Positions 1 through 5,019 of a stretch of DNA of 5,019 bases are shown in pieces (the stretch's first letter is position 1; every line of letters begins with the position of its first letter). The translations under genes were made by a program, and so were the position numbers. The DNA is from Gammaproteobacteria bacterium. Its GTDB lineage: Bacteria > Gemmatimonadota > Gemmatimonadetes > Longimicrobiales > Gaopeijiaceae. The notes under the pieces were generated by a model. The model ran no database searches. It worked only from the letters and a program-made list of their open reading frames with translations, and was not told the DNA's origin. The DNA is taken from positions 1 to 5,019 of the forward strand of contig JAHEKL010000206.1 of NCBI GenBank assembly GCA_024638345.1. The letters are read 5' to 3'.

Positions 1-95
1 CGGGCGGAGTATCGAAGACCCTCTCAACATCCCACGCGTCCGGAACGGGCGCAAGCGGAGAAAACCACGAGATGGAGCTGGCGTAGGGCGTACGC
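1..95. other. Left-edge stretch with no supported gene
   Basis: This stretch lies downstream of the CFA-synthase-like gene. One plus-strand frame is open from the left edge to a TAG at 84-86 (last residues HEMELA), so it could be the tail of a convergent gene. Only 27 codons are visible and they match nothing I recognise. One minus-strand frame is also open through the stretch, but it has no ATG, GTG or TTG start here. I call no gene. Confidence 0.4.
81..95 (-). other. Small hairpin directly after the CFA-synthase-like stop codon
   Basis: GCGTA (81-85) and TACGC (91-95) are perfect inverted arms around a 5-nt loop, starting at the first base after the TGA stop of the minus-strand gene. The stem is only 5 bp and no T-run follows, so it does not meet the usual definition of an intrinsic terminator. 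It could help define the 3' end of the transcript or be chance. Confidence 0.2.
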
Positions 96-1379
96 TCAGG
101 TCGCGACGCAGTAGAGACGGTAGACGTGCACGTCGCGACTGAGGTAGCTGCCGGTGATCCCCGCGAGAAAGATCTGCCAAGCCCGGACCGTGGCTTCGCC
201 CATCGCCTCCACCATGATCTCCCGATGCTGCACCATGCGCTCGTACCAGGCCGCTGTCGTCTTGGCGTAATGGAACGACAGGTTCGTCATTCGGTCGACC
301 TGGAAGCCGTTCATCTCCAGTGCGCGGACGTGCTCACCGACCGGGAACCAATGAAACCCCGGCCAGACGTACTTCTTGTTGAACGCGATCCCGACGTTGT
401 AGTCGATCGGGAGCTTGGAGTATCGGCTCATCAAAGCGTGATGCAGATAACGACCCCCGGTCTTGATGCGCTTTCTGATCTCGCGAACGTAAGGCACCAG
501 TCCCCGCGGCCCTACATGGCTGATCATCCCCGTGGAGGTGATGTGGTCGTAGACCCGATCGTCCTCTCGGTAGTCCCCCTCGTTCAGCTCCCAACGGGCG
601 GGATCGAACTCGGCCAGCATGCGACGGCCTTCGCGGGCCTGGTTCGTGGAATGGGTCCAACCGACCACCTTGGCGAAGTCGTAGTTCTCGAGCGCCACCA
701 TCAGCTGCCCGCCGTATCCGCACCCCACGTCCAGGACCGTGTCGTTTCCGGAGGGCCGAACGTAGTCGATGGCGTCCTTGAACTTGCGCCACTGGGCCTT
801 CTCTAGGGAGTCGAAATCGTCCGCCTCACCGACGCCTACCCGCCTCAGCTCCCCGACATCGATGGGCTCGGTTCGCTCGAACATACCGCACGAGTACGAC
901 ATGTACTTGCGGTCGAGATAGGTGTTCAACGCCTCCTGCGGGACGTCGTAGTGGCTCTTCACGCTCACCCGCGCCCGCCACGGATTCTGGAAAGCACGAT
1001 TTGCGATGAAGCGTGCGACCACGTGGGGGAGCCTGAGCTTCAGGTCGGCCTGACGCCGAAGCGCGCTGATGATGTAGAGGTTCCCCTCTAGGTCGACCTC
1101 TCCCTCGAGAAAGCGGTCCAGAAACCTCGCGCCGTCGAGTCGCATCAGGTCACGGGCAGGCGCATCGGTGCGAAAGCGGACTTCCAGGTCCTGACCCGAC
1201 CAGTGGGGCTCACCCAGACCGGCTTCCCAGGTGATCCCCGTCCAGTCCGTCATGCGCACGGTATGAGGGAACCGGGTCAGTGCCTGCTGGATGAACTCCC
1301 GGAACCGTGTGGGAAGCCCTGGCTTCGTGCCTTCCGTGACTTCTCCGAGTCTTGCCCTGCTGACCGTGTTGGACTCCAT
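96..1379 (-). CDS. Cyclopropane-fatty-acyl-phospholipid synthase family methyltransferase
   Basis: Family members transfer a methylene or methyl group from S-adenosylmethionine to the double bond of unsaturated phospholipid acyl chains at the inner membrane face. The 427-aa protein is full length (E. coli Cfa is 382 aa). It has an N-terminal domain (about 1-125, with FLEGEVDLEGNL near 90-101) and a class I methyltransferase fold. Visible motifs are YDVPQEAL (144-151), YSCGMF with Cys164, the SAM-binding glycine loop VLDVGCGYGG (215-224), HVGP (288-291), LHH with His314, and AWYER with Tyr379. Cys164, His314 and Tyr379 match E. coli Cfa Cys139, His266 and Tyr317 around the catalytic bicarbonate. 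The fourth ligand, Glu239 in GMFEHVG, is replaced by Ser287 in GMISHVG. The true product may therefore be a cyclopropane, a methyl-branched chain or something else, and no gene symbol is given. The ATG start is supported by AAAGAGG, 6 nt upstream. Confidence 0.88.
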   Translation of the reverse strand: MESNTVSRARLGEVTEGTKPGLPTRFREFIQQALTRFPHTVRMTDWTGITWEAGLGEPHWSGQDLEVRFRTDAPARDLMRLDGARFLDRFLEGEVDLEGNLYIISALRRQADLKLRLPHVVARFIANRAFQNPWRARVSVKSHYDVPQEALNTYLDRKYMSYSCGMFERTEPIDVGELRRVGVGEADDFDSLEKAQWRKFKDAIDYVRPSGNDTVLDVGCGYGGQLMVALENYDFAKVVGWTHSTNQAREGRRMLAEFDPARWELNEGDYREDDRVYDHITSTGMISHVGPRGLVPYVREIRKRIKTGGRYLHHALMSRYSKLPIDYNVGIAFNKKYVWPGFHWFPVGEHVRALEMNGFQVDRMTNLSFHYAKTTAAWYERMVQHREIMVEAMGEATVRAWQIFLAGITGSYLSRDVHVYRLYCVAT

Positions 1380-1385
1380 TTCTCG

Positions 1386-1392
1386 CCTCTTT
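1386..1392 (-). promoter_or_regulatory. Ribosome binding site of the CFA-synthase-like gene
   Basis: On the minus strand the sequence reads AAAGAGG, then 6 nt, then the ATG at 1379. This is a good Shine-Dalgarno match at normal spacing and fixes the start codon. Confidence 0.7.
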
Positions 1393-1405
1393 GAGCGGAT
1401 CGCGA

Positions 1406-1419
1406 AGGGCTTACGCCCT
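1406..1419 (-). other. GNRA-tetraloop hairpin in the CFA-synthase-like leader
   Basis: Read on the minus strand this is AGGGC, GTAA, GCCCT: a perfect 5-bp GC-rich stem closed by a GUAA loop, which fits the stable GNRA consensus. It lies 26 nt upstream of the ATG and does not occlude the AAAGAGG site. There is no following T-run, so a terminator role is unlikely. It may stabilise the leader mRNA. Confidence 0.3.
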
Positions 1420-1444
1420 GGAGGAGGGACACAATACGGAGCCA

Positions 1445-1467
1445 GGGGGCCTCGGGAAAAGGCCTCC
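1445..1467. repeat. Imperfect inverted repeat downstream of the TM-helix gene
   Basis: GGGGGCCT (1445-1452) and AGGCCTCC (1460-1467) form 8-bp arms around a 7-nt loop. On the plus strand one pair is G-U. On the minus strand, the sense strand of the flanking genes, that pair becomes an A-C mismatch, leaving 7 of 8 pairs. It begins 26 nt after the TM-helix gene's stop. It could attenuate read-through or protect the upstream mRNA, but it lacks a U-tract. Confidence 0.3.
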
Positions 1468-1492
1468 GCGATCAGCTACCCGCGTCCGGGGC

Positions 1493-2209
1493 TCAGGGTG
1501 GGGACTCCGGTTCATGATGCTCCGGGCCACCGTCGACTCCTCGCCGGCGGGTCCCTCCCAGCACGGCGGACCAGCCTTGCTGGATCGCCTTGGCGGAGCC
1601 GAGTCCGACGGCCAGTGCGAACGCAACTCCGATCGCACCGAACCCGATCAGGAAGGCAGACAGCACGATCTCGCGGGCGAAGTCGAGCTCCCAGAGGCCG
1701 AGTGCGCCCACGACCGAAACCAAAGCGGTCTTCGCGAATCCCGCGACGAGAGAGGCGCGGGGAATGCCTTCGGCCTCGAGCACGGCTTGGATTCGCCGCG
1801 AGAGCATGTTCGCGAGCACCAAGCCGAGCCCCACGATGATGCCTGCGAGGATCAGCGTCGGAAGATAGAAGATCAGCTGATCCGTCATCCGAGACAGCAC
1901 CTGAAGGCCCCAGATCTGGAACGCATTGTCCAGAAATACGAGTACGACGACGAGTCCGGCCAAGGTTCCCAGAACGCCGTAGACGGCATCTCGCACGTCT
2001 CCCTTGCCCATGGCTGCCCTCCACGGGGACCGTCCCCCCGCGAGACGGTCGAGCCGCAAGAAGACGAGAACCCGGACCACCAGGCGTTTGGTCAGCCAAC
2101 CGATGAGCAGGCCCACTCCCAGAACGAACAGGCCGGCCGCGAGGGTCGGCACGTATTCCGAGAACTGCTGAGCGAGCTGATCGAGGGTTCCCTGAGTCTG
2201 GCCTTGCAT
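1493..2209 (-). CDS. Conserved TM-helix (MscS-like) small membrane protein
   Basis: This 238-aa protein resembles the 'conserved TM helix' proteins related to small-conductance mechanosensitive channels (CmpX-type), which sit in the cytoplasmic membrane. Hydrophobic segments are visible at about 20-38, 75-93, 112-133, 153-171 and 180-203. Two carry the family signature of a proline followed by a Gly-rich helix: YVPTLAAGLFVLGVGLLIGW and YLPTLILAGIIVGLGLVLAN. The last segment ends in a pore-helix-like AFALAVGLGSAKAIQQ. After that only about 28 polar residues remain, rich in Arg, Gly, His, Glu and Pro, so the MscS beta domain and cytoplasmic vestibule are absent. It may sense or stabilise the membrane rather than form a classic MscS pore. 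It starts 6 nt after the permease-USP stop codon, with a weak AGG site overlapping that stop, which points to co-transcription and possible translational coupling. Function beyond the family is unknown. Confidence 0.8.
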   Translation of the reverse strand: MQGQTQGTLDQLAQQFSEYVPTLAAGLFVLGVGLLIGWLTKRLVVRVLVFLRLDRLAGGRSPWRAAMGKGDVRDAVYGVLGTLAGLVVVLVFLDNAFQIWGLQVLSRMTDQLIFYLPTLILAGIIVGLGLVLANMLSRRIQAVLEAEGIPRASLVAGFAKTALVSVVGALGLWELDFAREIVLSAFLIGFGAIGVAFALAVGLGSAKAIQQGWSAVLGGTRRRGVDGGPEHHEPESPP

Positions 2210-2215
2210 CGTCGC

Positions 2216-4516
2216 CTAGCCTTGTCTGAAGAACACGCGTTCGAAACGTCCTTCTCGGTGCGGTGCGACCCCTCTCACCACCACCGTGGGCGTCCGACCG
2301 CTGGCGGCGATCGCCCCAGGAACCGTTTCGCCCAGGATCGGTGCGATCGGGCCCGCGCTCGGCGCCCCCACGAGCACGAGATCGTAGTCCTGGATGACTC
2401 CGAGTAGACCGCGCTCGACCTCGGGCGCATGCAGGATCTCGGGCTTCAAATCCAGCCCGGCAGTCTCCGCGGTCTCTTCAGCCACCGCTTCGGCCCTCGC
2501 GACATCCATCTCGCTGAAGTCCGAATCGACCATGGTCACCAGGCGGGCGGGAGCGCCGAACGACTCCGTGAAGGCCGGCACCAACTCGGCGGCCAACTCC
2601 GAGTTCCGACCCTGCGTGATGGGAACCAGAATCTGACCGACGGCGCCCAGGCGGACGTTGCCGTAGACCACCCCCACATGGCACGGCGCCTGCTGAAGGA
2701 CTCGCTCACCGATGGATGCGACGATACGCTCGAGCAGCGAGCCGCCACTCGGCTGACCGATGATCAGGAAGTTGCACTCCTCCTCGCGCGCGGTTTGAAC
2801 GATGCCTTGGCTGATCCGACGCGCGATCTTCACGACCGACTGCGCGGGGACCCCGCTTTCCTCCGCGTAGCGAACTGCCTCTCGAAGCACCGGCTCCATT
2901 TCGCGCACCCGCTTGCGCCCCGTGAGGAGGGAGTCGCCGTCGGGCACTTCCACCACGCTCATCACGGTCAGCTCTCCCTGGTGCCTCCTCGCGATCGCGA
3001 CCGCCACTTCGACCAGGCTTCGCACCGTCGCCGGGCTCGAGACCGCGACGAGCACGCGGTACTCCCTCTTCTCCAATCTTTCCATCCAGCGCACTCTCTC
3101 GAGGAAGGCGGCCTCCCGGGTCCGACTGTACGCGTAGTAGAAGAAGACCCCGGCCACGATCCATCCGCCGGCCGCCAGCCACGCCACGGGGTAGTCCACG
3201 AACATGAATCCCGCGATGAAGAGCATCGCGACGATCGCCAGGAGCGGCGTGAAGGGAACGAACGGAACCTTGTATCCGCGATCGAGATCGGGTCGAAGCT
3301 TGCGGAGCCGGATGAGAGCGACGTTCACGCCTCCGAACAGAAGCAAGAACATCACGCTCGCTGCGGCGGCCACATCCTCGATCGGCAGCGCGATCGCCAT
3401 ACCGATGATGAGCAGCGCCGAGAACACGATCGAATAGTGCGGTGTGCCGCGCTCCGCGTGCACTTTGGCCATCAACTTGGGAAGGCTCGCGTCTCGGGCC
3501 ATCGCGAAGGCAACGCGAGACGACGAGTAGATCGTGGCGTTCAAGGCGGAAAGCGTGGAGAGGAGCCCACCGACGAGCAAGAGGATGGCTCCGCCCACGA
3601 AGAACTGGTCCGCGGCCGTCACGAGCGCGGTCTCTCCCGACTGGCTCAGATACTCCGTGATCGCGACTCCCGTCGGAGGTGTAACCGCGCCGACCGCCAC
3701 GAGCGCAACCAGCACATAGACGGGGATCACGATGACGAGGGACAGAAAGACCGCTTTTGGGATGTTCCGTTTGGGGTCTTCGACCTCCTCGCTGGTCTGA
3801 GCGATGATCTCGTAGCCCTCGAAGGCGATGAACGTGAGGCCCATCGCCCCGAAAACCCCGGCCCATCCGTTCGTGAAGAACGGCGTGAAGGACGCCTGCC
3901 AGCCCGGACGCTGCGCCATGACCAGGAGTCCCGCGGCGATGAACACCCCGATGATCACGACCTTGCCGATCGTGACCACGTTTCCAGCCTTCCCCGCCTC
4001 CGAAGCTCCCCGATAGTTGATGACGGTGAACCCGACACAAGCCACGACGGCGAACCAGATTTCAGGTGACATCCATGGGGTCGAGATCTCGCCGATCCCC
4101 GCGAAGGTCAGGACCTCGAGGAAGTAGGCTCCGAAGCCCAGGGCATAGAGTGAGCATGCCACGGCGTGCGCGAACCAATCCATCCATCCCGCGAGGAAGC
4201 CGCTGGGATCCGGCATGGAGGCCTTGATCCAGAGGTAACCACCCCCGGCCCCGTGAACTGCCCCACCCAGTTCCGCGTAGGCGGCGGCCGTGAGAAACGC
4301 GACCACACCGTTGAGGAGAAAGACCACAAGAAGGGCAGGACCCGCCACGCCCGCCGCGATTCCCGTGAGCACGAAGATGCCGGCCCCGATCATGGCGCCG
4401 ACCCCGATCATCGTGACGTCGATCAGCCGCATCTCTCGGCTGAGGCGAACCTCGGTGCTCACGCTTTCCGGGCTCCATTCGAAGTAGGAGAGCTGGAAAC
4501 ACCGCCGAAGGGGCAT
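2216..4516 (-). CDS. APC-superfamily amino acid permease with two C-terminal USP domains
   Basis: This is a secondary transporter of the amino acid-polyamine-organocation superfamily, in the inner membrane. Substrate is unknown. Residues 30-465 hold about 12 hydrophobic segments. The TM1 substrate-binding break is GVGAMIGAGIFVLTG (38-52), GGGYLWIKA (91-99) precedes TM3, and the TM6 region is FIAFEGYEIIAQTSEEVEDP (229-248). A charged linker (464-485) leads into two cytoplasmic universal stress protein domains at about 486-617 and 626-748. Such permease-USP fusions are known, and the USP part is thought to regulate transport. Neither USP domain keeps a clean nucleotide site: the first has GQPSGGS then ASIGERVL, the second GAPSAG then GETV. 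The ATG at 4516 is uncertain because its upstream site is poor and residues 1-18 look unlike the family. A GTG at 4462 (protein VSTEVRLSREM...) is a good alternative, giving 748 aa. The divergent neighbour is another APC permease. Confidence 0.92.
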   Translation of the reverse strand: MPLRRCFQLSYFEWSPESVSTEVRLSREMRLIDVTMIGVGAMIGAGIFVLTGIAAGVAGPALLVVFLLNGVVAFLTAAAYAELGGAVHGAGGGYLWIKASMPDPSGFLAGWMDWFAHAVACSLYALGFGAYFLEVLTFAGIGEISTPWMSPEIWFAVVACVGFTVINYRGASEAGKAGNVVTIGKVVIIGVFIAAGLLVMAQRPGWQASFTPFFTNGWAGVFGAMGLTFIAFEGYEIIAQTSEEVEDPKRNIPKAVFLSLVIVIPVYVLVALVAVGAVTPPTGVAITEYLSQSGETALVTAADQFFVGGAILLLVGGLLSTLSALNATIYSSSRVAFAMARDASLPKLMAKVHAERGTPHYSIVFSALLIIGMAIALPIEDVAAAASVMFLLLFGGVNVALIRLRKLRPDLDRGYKVPFVPFTPLLAIVAMLFIAGFMFVDYPVAWLAAGGWIVAGVFFYYAYSRTREAAFLERVRWMERLEKREYRVLVAVSSPATVRSLVEVAVAIARRHQGELTVMSVVEVPDGDSLLTGRKRVREMEPVLREAVRYAEESGVPAQSVVKIARRISQGIVQTAREEECNFLIIGQPSGGSLLERIVASIGERVLQQAPCHVGVVYGNVRLGAVGQILVPITQGRNSELAAELVPAFTESFGAPARLVTMVDSDFSEMDVARAEAVAEETAETAGLDLKPEILHAPEVERGLLGVIQDYDLVLVGAPSAGPIAPILGETVPGAIAASGRTPTVVVRGVAPHREGRFERVFFRQG

Positions 4517-4574
4517 CGCTCACGACGGCGCGACCGTATTATGCAACACCGTGGTTCCGACGGACAGCTGCGAG

Positions 4575-4593
4575 GGCCGGTCCGAGATCGGCC
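4575..4593 (+). promoter_or_regulatory. 19-bp inverted repeat: possible operator or leader hairpin
   Basis: GGCCGGTC (4575-4582), CGA loop, GATCGGCC (4586-4593): an 8-bp dyad with one non-Watson-Crick position (G-U in plus-strand RNA). It sits downstream of the candidate -10 patch and ends 9 nt before the GAGGA ribosome binding site of the plus-strand permease. As DNA it could be a repressor operator. As RNA it could be a stable leader hairpin influencing ribosome access. It has no T-run, so it is not a terminator. Confidence 0.4.
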
Positions 4594-4602
4594 AACGGAA
4601 GC

Positions 4603-4607
4603 GAGGA
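4603..4607 (+). promoter_or_regulatory. Ribosome binding site of the second permease
   Basis: GAGGA lies 7 nt upstream of the ATG at 4615 and decides that start over the in-frame ATG at 4642, which has no comparable site at that spacing. Confidence 0.65.
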
Positions 4608-4614
4608 AGCCCAC

Positions 4615-5019
4615 ATGGACCACCCCACCCCGTCCGGATTGATGAGCCCGGTCGAGGGAATCCCGGAGCCCATCGAGGTCGAGCTGGCCCAGACCTTGGG
4701 TCTCACCGAGGCTCTCACGATCGGGGTAGGCACGATGATCGGGGCGGGCATCTTCGTGCTGCCCGGGTTCATCGTCGCCGAAGCCGGGCCCGCCGCGGTC
4801 CTCTCCTTCCTGGCGGGGGGCATCATCGCGCTCCTCAATGTCATGGCTGCGGCGGAAGTGGCCACGGGAATGCCCAAGTCTGGGGGCGGGTACTACTTCA
4901 TCTCGAGGGCGCTGGGTCCTCTGTGGGGGGCCGTTCTGGGGTGGGGAAGCCTTTTCGGGCTGATCTTCGCTTCGGCGTTCTACATGGTGGGATTCGGAGA
5001 GTACGTCTACTCGGTGGTC
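4615..5019 (+). CDS. APC-superfamily amino acid permease, N-terminal part (cut by window edge)
   Basis: The reading frame is open from the ATG at 4615 to the window edge, giving 135 codons of a gene that continues to the right. The first 27 or so residues are polar and cytoplasmic. TM1 carries IGVGTMIGAGIFVLPG (36-51), the unwound-helix substrate-binding motif of APC permeases. TM2 follows at about 58-80, then MPKSGGGYYFISRALGP (86-102), the conserved loop and amphipathic start of TM3, and a TM3 region from about 103 to 125. It is clearly a paralogue of the divergent permease-USP gene: TM1 is nearly identical (GVGxMIGAGIFVL) and the GGGY loop is shared, but the rest has diverged, so this is not a recent duplication. 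Substrate is unknown. Whether it also carries C-terminal USP domains cannot be seen here. Confidence 0.9.
   Translation, partial: MDHPTPSGLMSPVEGIPEPIEVELAQTLGLTEALTIGVGTMIGAGIFVLPGFIVAEAGPAAVLSFLAGGIIALLNVMAAAEVATGMPKSGGGYYFISRALGPLWGAVLGWGSLFGLIFASAFYMVGFGEYVYSVV

Larger units (their letters stand above)
1380..1492 (-). promoter_or_regulatory. Leader/spacer between TM-helix gene and CFA-synthase-like gene
   Basis: This 113-nt spacer separates two co-directional genes and holds no ORF I support. On the minus strand a TATTGT (1431-1436, 4 of 6 matches to a -10 box) lies about 50 nt before the start codon, but its -35 partner at normal spacing is poor (TTTCCC). An AGGGC-GTAA-GCCCT hairpin with a GNRA-type loop (1406-1419) falls in the leader that this promoter would make. 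A second, larger inverted repeat lies at 1445-1467. The gene could have its own promoter here or be transcribed from upstream. The sequence does not decide this. Confidence 0.3.
4517..4614. promoter_or_regulatory. Divergent intergenic promoter region between two permeases
   Basis: These 98 bp (152 bp if the minus-strand gene starts at the GTG at 4462) must hold the promoters of both permease genes. The only AT-rich patch is at 4537-4545. It reads TATTAT on the plus strand (4537-4542, 5 of 6 matches to a -10 box) and CATAAT on the minus strand (4539-4544, 5 of 6). Neither has a convincing -35 box at 16-18 bp. Short CCGT/ACGG elements recur at 4525-4528, 4534-4537, 4549-4552 and 4560-4563, flanking the patch. 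An inverted repeat follows at 4575-4593. Overlapping back-to-back promoters under shared control are plausible but inferred. Confidence 0.45.

Noticed and set aside
1..86. Possible C-terminal tail of a convergent plus-strand gene ending in TAG
   Set aside because: Only 27 codons are visible, the composition (Ser, Gly, Thr, Ala) is uninformative, and open frames of this length are common in GC-rich DNA. It would need sequence to the left.
126..806. A 226-codon plus-strand frame antisense to the CFA-synthase-like gene
   Set aside because: No family motif and explained by the codon pattern of the real minus-strand gene.
1445..1467. Rho-independent terminator after the TM-helix gene
   Set aside because: The stem is imperfect on the sense strand and is not followed by a run of T, so it is listed only as an inverted repeat.
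1391..2407. A 338-codon plus-strand frame spanning the TM-helix gene and the end of the permease
   Set aside because: Highly charged composition (His, Asp, Gln, Arg) with no motif, lying antisense to two well-supported genes and across their junction.
2706..4040. A 444-codon open frame on the minus strand in another frame of the permease gene
   Set aside because: Arg/Gly/His-rich low-complexity translation; the overlapping frame has clear transmembrane and USP motifs, so this is a shadow.
2429..4069. A 546-codon open frame on the plus strand, antisense to the permease-USP gene
   Set aside because: Its translation is dominated by Arg, His, Asp and Glu with no recognisable fold. This is the usual mirror of GC-ending codons in a real GC-rich gene on the other strand.
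4539..4877. A 112-codon minus-strand frame across the divergent region and the second permease
   Set aside because: It is antisense to the clear APC motifs of the plus-strand permease and covers its promoter region. The Ala/Pro/Met-rich translation is a mirror of Gly- and hydrophobic-rich codons.

Overview
This is a GC-rich bacterial chromosome segment. It carries three genes on the minus strand and the first 135 codons of a fourth gene on the plus strand. There is no rRNA, tRNA, transposase, integrase, CRISPR array or phage gene. The sequence alone does not identify the phylum. The high GC content, GC-ending codons and gene families fit a free-living, probably Gram-negative, high-GC bacterium, but this is only an inference.

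Layout from left to right: bases 1-95 are a short stretch with no convincing gene. Bases 96-1379 (minus) encode a full-length protein of the cyclopropane-fatty-acyl-phospholipid synthase family. Bases 1380-1492 are a spacer with candidate hairpins and a weak promoter-like sequence. Bases 1493-2209 (minus) encode a small membrane protein with MscS-type 'conserved TM helix' segments but no MscS beta domain. Bases 2216-4516 (minus) encode an APC-superfamily amino acid permease with two universal stress protein (USP) domains fused to its C-terminus. Bases 4517-4614 are a divergent intergenic region with an AT-rich promoter-like patch and a 19-bp inverted repeat. From base 4615 to the right edge (plus), a second APC permease begins and is cut off.

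The permease-USP gene and the TM-helix gene are 6 nt apart and are almost certainly co-transcribed. The CFA-synthase-like gene lies 113 nt further on, so it may be read through from the same operon or use its own promoter. All the products act in or on the cytoplasmic membrane: two transporters, a possible mechanosensitive or membrane-tension protein, and an enzyme that modifies unsaturated phospholipid acyl chains. Together this looks like an envelope or osmotic-stress neighbourhood, which is inferred from gene families only.

Nothing here is an obviously new system. The points most worth a second look are four: the loss of the conserved active-site glutamate (Ser287 instead) in the CFA-synthase-like enzyme; the non-canonical nucleotide-binding motifs in both fused USP domains; the head-to-head pair of related permeases; and the inverted repeat just upstream of the second permease's ribosome binding site.
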